This document shows positions 59,460 to 64,000 of a DNA stretch of 64,000 nucleotides, piece after piece. This DNA comes from an uncultured Aquimarina sp. GTDB lineage: Bacteria > Bacteroidota > Bacteroidia > Flavobacteriales > Flavobacteriaceae. Numbering within the stretch: the first letter of the stretch is position 1; each line of letters opens with the position of its first letter. The notes below the pieces were generated by a model. That model ran no database searches. It had not been told where the DNA came from and worked only from the letters and a program-made list of their open reading frames with translations. Made by a program: the position numbers and the translations under genes. The stretch spans positions 124,001 through 188,000 of the forward strand of contig CANMCO010000011.1 of assembly GCA_947496355.1 (NCBI GenBank), read 5' to 3'.

Positions 59460-61808
59460 ATGAAGTTATTATTACTTGTAGCCTATTTATTCACCTTATT
59501 TTCTTACGCTCAAAAGCCAGCTTTTAACCCTGAAAAATCTTTAGGGAAATTATATGAATATGCAGAATTTACGAATGTTGGTAAGTCGGAATATTCTATT
59601 TATGAAATACGAAAGAATACTCTTTTAAAATATGAGGATTTAAAATCGGAAAATCACGACTTCGGTTTTACATCGGATATTTACTGGGTTCGTTTTAAAT
59701 TACAGAATAGCTCCAATACTTCTCATACTTATTTTTTAGAAACCGCTAGACCTATTACAGATATCGTAAATTTATATCAAATAGGAGCTCCTTTTAAAGA
59801 ACAAAAAAACGGAGACCAAATTTCATTTAATGAAAGGGTTGTAAAACATAGACAAATTGTTTTTAAAGTCTTTTTAGAACCTCAAAGTGAAAAAGAATTT
59901 TATATTAAACTTAAAAGCGACGGTGAGACGATAAACCTTCCACTTAACCTATACAATGAATCGACATTCATAAATAATAATTATAGGCAGCAGTTGTTTC
60001 TAGGGCTTTTTTATGGTTTATTATTTTTAGCAGGTTTTATTTATCTCTCCTTCTATACTAGTTTAAAGAATAAGGCATTTTTATATTATGGAATATATGT
60101 GTTCTCAATTGCTTTGATGCAAGCTGCTTTGGATGGTTTTGTGCATCAGTATTTTTTACCAAATGGTGGTTACCTTAATAGTAGAATGGTTTTAATTTCT
60201 GCTTTATTTTCAAACTTTTTCTTATTAAAATACTGTGAATATTTTTTGAATGTACAATTATATCTTCCTAGTTACAAAAGATTGTACAACATTGTTTACG
60301 GCGTACTTATAGTATTGTTTGTTATGATATTTATAAACTCTAAGACATTAGAGTTAGTGTATCCTATTAGTAATATAAATGGTCTTTTAAGTTTAATACT
60401 TATAATAGCTACTGTATTTTCAATGCGTTTCAGGAAAATATCTGTAGATAAATATTTTTCGATAGGTATTTTCTTTTTAATAATTGGCCTTTTGGGTTTT
60501 GTACTAAATAATTTAGGCATACTCCCTTCGAATTTCTATACCTTAAATAGCTCTAAATTCGGTAGTGGCTTTGAAGTAATTTTTCTATCATTATCTATGA
60601 CAAATCTTTTGAAAAACCTAAGAGAACAAAAAGAAAAATCTCAAAGGTTAGCATTAAAGAAATCCGAAGAAGTAAGTGAGCTTAAAACGTTCTTTATGTC
60701 TAATATGAGTCACGAACTAAGAACACCGATTAATGCAATCATGGGTATTGTCGAAACAGAATTAGCAAATCAAACAAATACAATAGAAACACAAAACAAT
60801 TATCAAACTATCAGAAATGCTACTGCTAGCTTATTGAGTAATGTAAACGATATTTTAGATTTTGAAAAAATTGAGAAGAACGAATTTCAGCTTAAAAACG
60901 AAGTTTTTGATCCCTCAGTTGTTTTGAATCAAATAAATAAAAACTGGGAGTCTGAAGCTATAAAGAAAGGACTAGATTATTGTTTCGAAATAGATTCTAA
61001 AACACCTAGAAACGTTTCAGGTGACCCCGATAGATTAGTGCAAATCATAAATAATGTTTTAAGTAACGCTGTGAAATTTACTAACACAGGAATGGTTACT
61101 TCAAAATTAAAATGTTTACCCCAATCAAATAGTGTTTGGTGTTTTTCATTTCATATTTTAGATACAGGTGTAGGTATAAATCAAGAAAACATAGATATTC
61201 TTTTTAATAGCTTCAATCAAATGCGACTAAATCATAAGCGGCAGTTTGGTGGGATAGGTCTAGGTCTTACAATTGCTAAACATTTAGTACATTTATTTGA
61301 TGGGAACATAAACATTGAAAGTAAGTTAAATAGAGGTACAGACGTTTTTATTGAAATTCCTTTGAAAGAAGTTCAAAATAAAAAAACTAATCTAAATTTA
61401 AATACTACTTTTTTAGACAAACCTCTGCATATTCTTGTTGTAGAAGATAACAAGCTTAACCAAATGGTAATGCGTAAGCATTTAGAAAGCTTTCCTAATG
61501 TTAGTTTTTTAATTGTAGAAAATGGAAAAGAAGCTATAGATAAATTACAAAAAGGAGGATACGACTTAATATTAATGGATTTACAAATGCCTATTATGGA
61601 TGGTTATGAAGCTACAGAATATATAAGAAGTGGAAAATTAGGTAAGGTGATAAGTGAAATTCCTATAATAGCAGTGACAGCAGACGCTACAGAGAAAACT
61701 GGGCAACATGTTTTAGATATAGGAATGAATGCTTATATGACTAAACCCGTTAAAAGAGATTTATTGTTACAGAAGATAATGCTTAATAGCCAGCAGAAAA
61801 ACAATTAA
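59460..61808 (+). CDS. Hybrid sensor histidine kinase with 7TMR-DISM input
   Basis: 782 residues. Signal peptide (1-17), periplasmic 7TMR-DISMED2-type domain (about 25-160; DIYWVRFKLQNSSN), seven membrane helices (about 178-385), coiled coil, HisKA with SNMSHELRTPINAI (phospho-His about residue 421), HATPase (GIGLGLTIAKHLV), and a C-terminal receiver (VVEDNKLNQMVMRKHLE; phospho-Asp in LILMDLQMP). The first domain usually binds a carbohydrate or small ligand. No response regulator gene follows, so output goes to the fused receiver or an unlinked partner. Its end overlaps the converging SRAP fragment by 4 bases. Confidence 0.92.
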   Translation: MKLLLLVAYLFTLFSYAQKPAFNPEKSLGKLYEYAEFTNVGKSEYSIYEIRKNTLLKYEDLKSENHDFGFTSDIYWVRFKLQNSSNTSHTYFLETARPITDIVNLYQIGAPFKEQKNGDQISFNERVVKHRQIVFKVFLEPQSEKEFYIKLKSDGETINLPLNLYNESTFINNNYRQQLFLGLFYGLLFLAGFIYLSFYTSLKNKAFLYYGIYVFSIALMQAALDGFVHQYFLPNGGYLNSRMVLISALFSNFFLLKYCEYFLNVQLYLPSYKRLYNIVYGVLIVLFVMIFINSKTLELVYPISNINGLLSLILIIATVFSMRFRKISVDKYFSIGIFFLIIGLLGFVLNNLGILPSNFYTLNSSKFGSGFEVIFLSLSMTNLLKNLREQKEKSQRLALKKSEEVSELKTFFMSNMSHELRTPINAIMGIVETELANQTNTIETQNNYQTIRNATASLLSNVNDILDFEKIEKNEFQLKNEVFDPSVVLNQINKNWESEAIKKGLDYCFEIDSKTPRNVSGDPDRLVQIINNVLSNAVKFTNTGMVTSKLKCLPQSNSVWCFSFHILDTGVGINQENIDILFNSFNQMRLNHKRQFGGIGLGLTIAKHLVHLFDGNINIESKLNRGTDVFIEIPLKEVQNKKTNLNLNTTFLDKPLHILVVEDNKLNQMVMRKHLESFPNVSFLIVENGKEAIDKLQKGGYDLILMDLQMPIMDGYEATEYIRSGKLGKVISEIPIIAVTADATEKTGQHVLDIGMNAYMTKPVKRDLLLQKIMLNSQQKNN

Positions 61809-62137
61809 GCTATCTTTCGATTTCTGTTTAAAAAACTCCTGATTAACTGAAATTGAAGGTTTTGTCTTTTATTTGACATTACCTCATTTTTGTGTATCGT
61901 TAATGTATTTCTAATCCCCTGAATAACATCCCAGTCTTCATTAGAGTTATGGGGTAATAATCCCCATATCGAAAAATTAATACTGTTTTTATCTTCCTGT
62001 GTGATGACAGCTAAACTAGACTCATAAAGTCCATGAATCACTTTAGTCGGTATGTAAAGTTTTGGATATTTAAAAAAAACTCCAAATTGTTTTTCAATTA
62101 TTGAAATTTCTGCCATCATCGAAACCCTGTAACACAT
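61805..62137 (-). CDS. Truncated SRAP (HMCES/YedK-like) protein
   Basis: 110 residues. MCYRVS carries the Cys2 that forms the DNA-protein crosslink at abasic sites in HMCES/YedK, followed by IIEKQFGVFFKYPKLYIPTKVIHG and SIWGLLPHNSNEDWDVIQGIRNTLTIHKNEV. The family is about 200-230 residues; the second half, with the catalytic Glu and His, is absent, and the last 30 residues (NKRQNLQFQLIRSFLNRNRKIA and before) do not resemble it. The end overlaps the kinase gene by 4 bases. Probably inactive or a fragment left by rearrangement. Confidence 0.72.
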   Translation of the reverse strand: MCYRVSMMAEISIIEKQFGVFFKYPKLYIPTKVIHGLYESSLAVITQEDKNSINFSIWGLLPHNSNEDWDVIQGIRNTLTIHKNEVMSNKRQNLQFQLIRSFLNRNRKIA

Positions 62138-62300
62138 TTTTTCATATTTGCATAGAATATAAAAACAATTCTAATCTACTCTTAACTAAAATCATAATAT
62201 CATAGTACATTTAAAAATATTTATTGAATGTATATTACCACTAGTGGAACAGTTATTCTTTCGACTTAAAATACTATTTTAGTATATCCAAATAAAATCT

Positions 62301-62831
62301 ATGCAACCAAAAGAACTGATCCTGCAATTACAATCAAAGAATGAAAAAGCTTTTCAACGTATTTATGAAATGTACTCTGAAAACACCTTTGGAGTTATTT
62401 ATAATATTATAAGAGACGAAGAACTATCACAAGAAGTTTTACAAGATGTTTTTATAAAAATATGGAATAATGCGGCTTCTTATTCAGAAAAGAAAGGGCG
62501 TTTTTTTACCTGGATACTCAATATTGCCAGAAATGCAGCCATTGATAAAATAAGGTCCAAATCCTTTAAAAACAGTCAAAAAAACCAAACAGCTGATAAT
62601 TTCGTAGATATACTAGAAGAGAAGAATAGTTTTTCTCATAAAATAGATGCTATTGGCATTCAAAAATATATTGATGTATTAGAGCCTTTATGTAAGAAAG
62701 TTATTGATTTATTATTTTTTAAAGGATTTACTCAAAAAGAAGCTTCAGAAGAACTGGAAATCCCTCTTGGTACTATTAAAACCAGGAATAGGATTTGCAT
62801 CAATAAATTAAGAGAAAATTTAGCAGTATAA
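62301..62831 (+). CDS. ECF-type RNA polymerase sigma factor
   Basis: 176 residues. Region 2 (about 10-80) with ELSQEVLQDVFIKIWNN and FFTWILNIARNAAIDKIRS; region 4 (about 115-170) with VIDLLFFKGFTQKEASEELEIPLGTIKTR, a clear helix-turn-helix. It directs transcription of stress genes when released by an anti-sigma factor, here the next gene 4 bases on. Bases 62138-62300 upstream show no certain ECF promoter. Confidence 0.93.
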   Translation: MQPKELILQLQSKNEKAFQRIYEMYSENTFGVIYNIIRDEELSQEVLQDVFIKIWNNAASYSEKKGRFFTWILNIARNAAIDKIRSKSFKNSQKNQTADNFVDILEEKNSFSHKIDAIGIQKYIDVLEPLCKKVIDLLFFKGFTQKEASEELEIPLGTIKTRNRICINKLRENLAV

Positions 62832-62835
62832 TAGT

Positions 62836-63639
62836 ATGGATATCGAAAAATATATAACATCAGGGATATTAGAATTATACGTTTACGGAGCTTTATCTGA
62901 AAAAGAAAATGCTGAAGTTTATGAAATCTTACAGAAATACCCTGAAATAGAGACAGAAGTACAAGAAATAGAAAAAGGGTTGATACAGCTATCAACTGCA
63001 ATATCACCCTATAATCCAGAAAAGGTTTATGCACGTATTAAGGACAAATTAAACTTTACTGATGATGAATCACAAGTAATCCCTATCAATAGAAAAGGTA
63101 ATCATTGGACCTCTTATCTTGGCTGGGCAGCATCTGTAGCATTATTAGTTGCATTGGGTAGTCAGTATAACAAAAATAAAGATTTACAACAACAAGTAGT
63201 TGATACGCAGATAGAAAAAACACTTTTAGAAGGAAAAATTAATGTCGTAGAAGAAGATGCATCCAAAACAAAATTGCTTTTAAATGTGTTAAGAAATAAA
63301 GATGTCATACAAATCCCTTTAGCGGCGCAAAAAGTTGATCCTACAGCTTATGCTTCGGTATATTGGGATAAAGAAAATCAGACGGCTTATATAGATGTAG
63401 CAGGTTTACCTGCGCCACCACCCGGAAAAGTATACCAGGTATGGTCATTAACATTAGATCCATTAACGCCGACAAGTTTAGGGGTTTTAGAAAAATTTAC
63501 CGAAGATAAGAACAAGATTTTTGCACTAACCAACATAAATAATTCTGAAGCTTTTGGTATTACTTTAGAACCAGAAGGAGGAAGCAAAACTCCAACATTA
63601 GAACAATTATATACCTTAGGAATAGTGTCATCATCTTAA
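62836..63639 (+). CDS. Anti-sigma-K-like membrane protein (RskA family)
   Basis: 267 residues. N-terminal cytosolic anti-sigma region (about 1-85; YITSGILELYVYGALSEKENAEV), one membrane helix (about 95-110; YLGWAASVALLVALGSQY), coiled coil, and an RskA C-terminal domain with ASVYWDKENQTAYIDVAGLPAPPPGKVYQVW and GITLEPEGGS. It should hold the ECF sigma factor at the membrane. Two terminators follow. Confidence 0.9.
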   Translation: MDIEKYITSGILELYVYGALSEKENAEVYEILQKYPEIETEVQEIEKGLIQLSTAISPYNPEKVYARIKDKLNFTDDESQVIPINRKGNHWTSYLGWAASVALLVALGSQYNKNKDLQQQVVDTQIEKTLLEGKINVVEEDASKTKLLLNVLRNKDVIQIPLAAQKVDPTAYASVYWDKENQTAYIDVAGLPAPPPGKVYQVWSLTLDPLTPTSLGVLEKFTEDKNKIFALTNINNSEAFGITLEPEGGSKTPTLEQLYTLGIVSSS

Positions 63640-63682
63640 AAAAAGTTTTGACTATATTATATACCATTAGCTTATAAAAAAT

Positions 63683-63715
63683 AAAAAATCCTGATCTAGA
63701 TCAGGATTTTTTGTG
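63683..63715 (+). terminator. Strong terminator after the sigma / anti-sigma operon
   Basis: AAAAAATCCTGATCT (63683-63697) with its perfect complement AGATCAGGATTTTTT (63698-63712). Confidence 0.9.
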
Positions 63716-63728
63716 GGGCAAAAAAAAG

Positions 63729-63767
63729 AAAAGCCTGTTTTAAAAATTAAATGTAAGCAGGCTTTTT
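63729..63767 (+). terminator. Second hairpin terminator
   Basis: AAAAGCCTG (63729-63737) pairs with CAGGCTTTTT (to 63767) around an AT-rich loop. From 63768 to 64000 nothing else is recognised. Confidence 0.65.
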
Positions 63768-64000
63768 CCATAAACAACATCAAAAAAACAATCATTATAA
63801 CGATATCTTTATCTTTTTTTCAAAATCACAATACTAATTTTAACCTTCTTTTCTACCTATTATCTTAAGATTAATGCTACACACATCATGTAGGTGAATA
63901 AATGTTGCTAATCAATTCTCTTTTTTTAGTTAGATCAGATACTATGATTTGGTGTTAAAGAAAAGCTATTGTACTTATATGAATTGCTTTTTGTAGTATA

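Noticed and set aside
1..64000. CRISPR arrays, complete insertion sequences, intact tRNA or rRNA genes
   Set aside because: No regularly spaced repeats, no transposase frames and no full cloverleaf were seen on either strand.

Overview
The window looks like a marine-type flavobacterium (Bacteroidota, Flavobacteriaceae; I cannot name the genus). The reasons are the low GC content, promoters with the Bacteroidota -7 element TAnnTTTG, and Bacteroidota-style protein families: a MoaC-MogA fusion, a CcoI-type ATPase, alginate-export-like porins, MBL-rhodanese fusions and 7TMR-DISM hybrid kinases. No complete rRNA, tRNA, IS or CRISPR array is visible.

1-34 kb is a chromosomal region for low-oxygen and nitrate respiration. 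It holds the start of napA with napD and a porin, a cytochrome-oxidase copper ATPase overlapping a PdxH-like gene, six USP genes in a row, an ATP-cone/nuclease fusion, a beta-CASP hydrolase, Hsp20, a D-lactate dehydrogenase, a sulfur (persulfide) cluster with its own Crp/Fnr regulator, a seventh USP gene in an operon with lipid genes and that regulator, and the complete molybdopterin set moaA-moaCB-moaE-moeB-moaD-mobA-modE plus moeA. Ten promoters here share one layout: an FNR-like box close to TGATNNNNATCA, exactly 23 bp, then a TAnnTTTR -7 element. They tie nap, ccoI, the USP genes, hsp20 and molybdopterin synthesis into one apparent regulon. A second operator, GTAACNNNNGTTAC, occurs three times and only in front of the sulfur genes. 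A ModE-type box lies in front of moeA.

35.3-59.0 kb is a genomic island. Both ends carry an 89 percent identical 61-bp remnant of the 3' part of a tRNA-Leu(UAG) gene, and a tyrosine integrase with three disabling lesions sits just inside the left end. The cargo is a superoxide dismutase, a histidine kinase with a sigma-54 activator (receiver, GAF repeats, AAA+, Fis), and a long plus-strand array of flavodoxins, porins, isochorismatase-like hydrolases, three pirins, a beta-propeller protein, an esterase, a large amidohydrolase and small unknown proteins. Three near-identical palindromes with an ATATATCG core lie 69 or 79 bp upstream of -24-like elements in front of sod and two cargo operons, so the island seems to carry a private sigma-54 regulon, probably for handling a quinone, aromatic or reactive compound. 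An NhaA fragment in the array is debris of earlier rearrangement.

59-64 kb holds a hybrid sensor kinase, a truncated SRAP (HMCES/YedK-like) gene, and an ECF sigma / anti-sigma pair followed by strong terminators.
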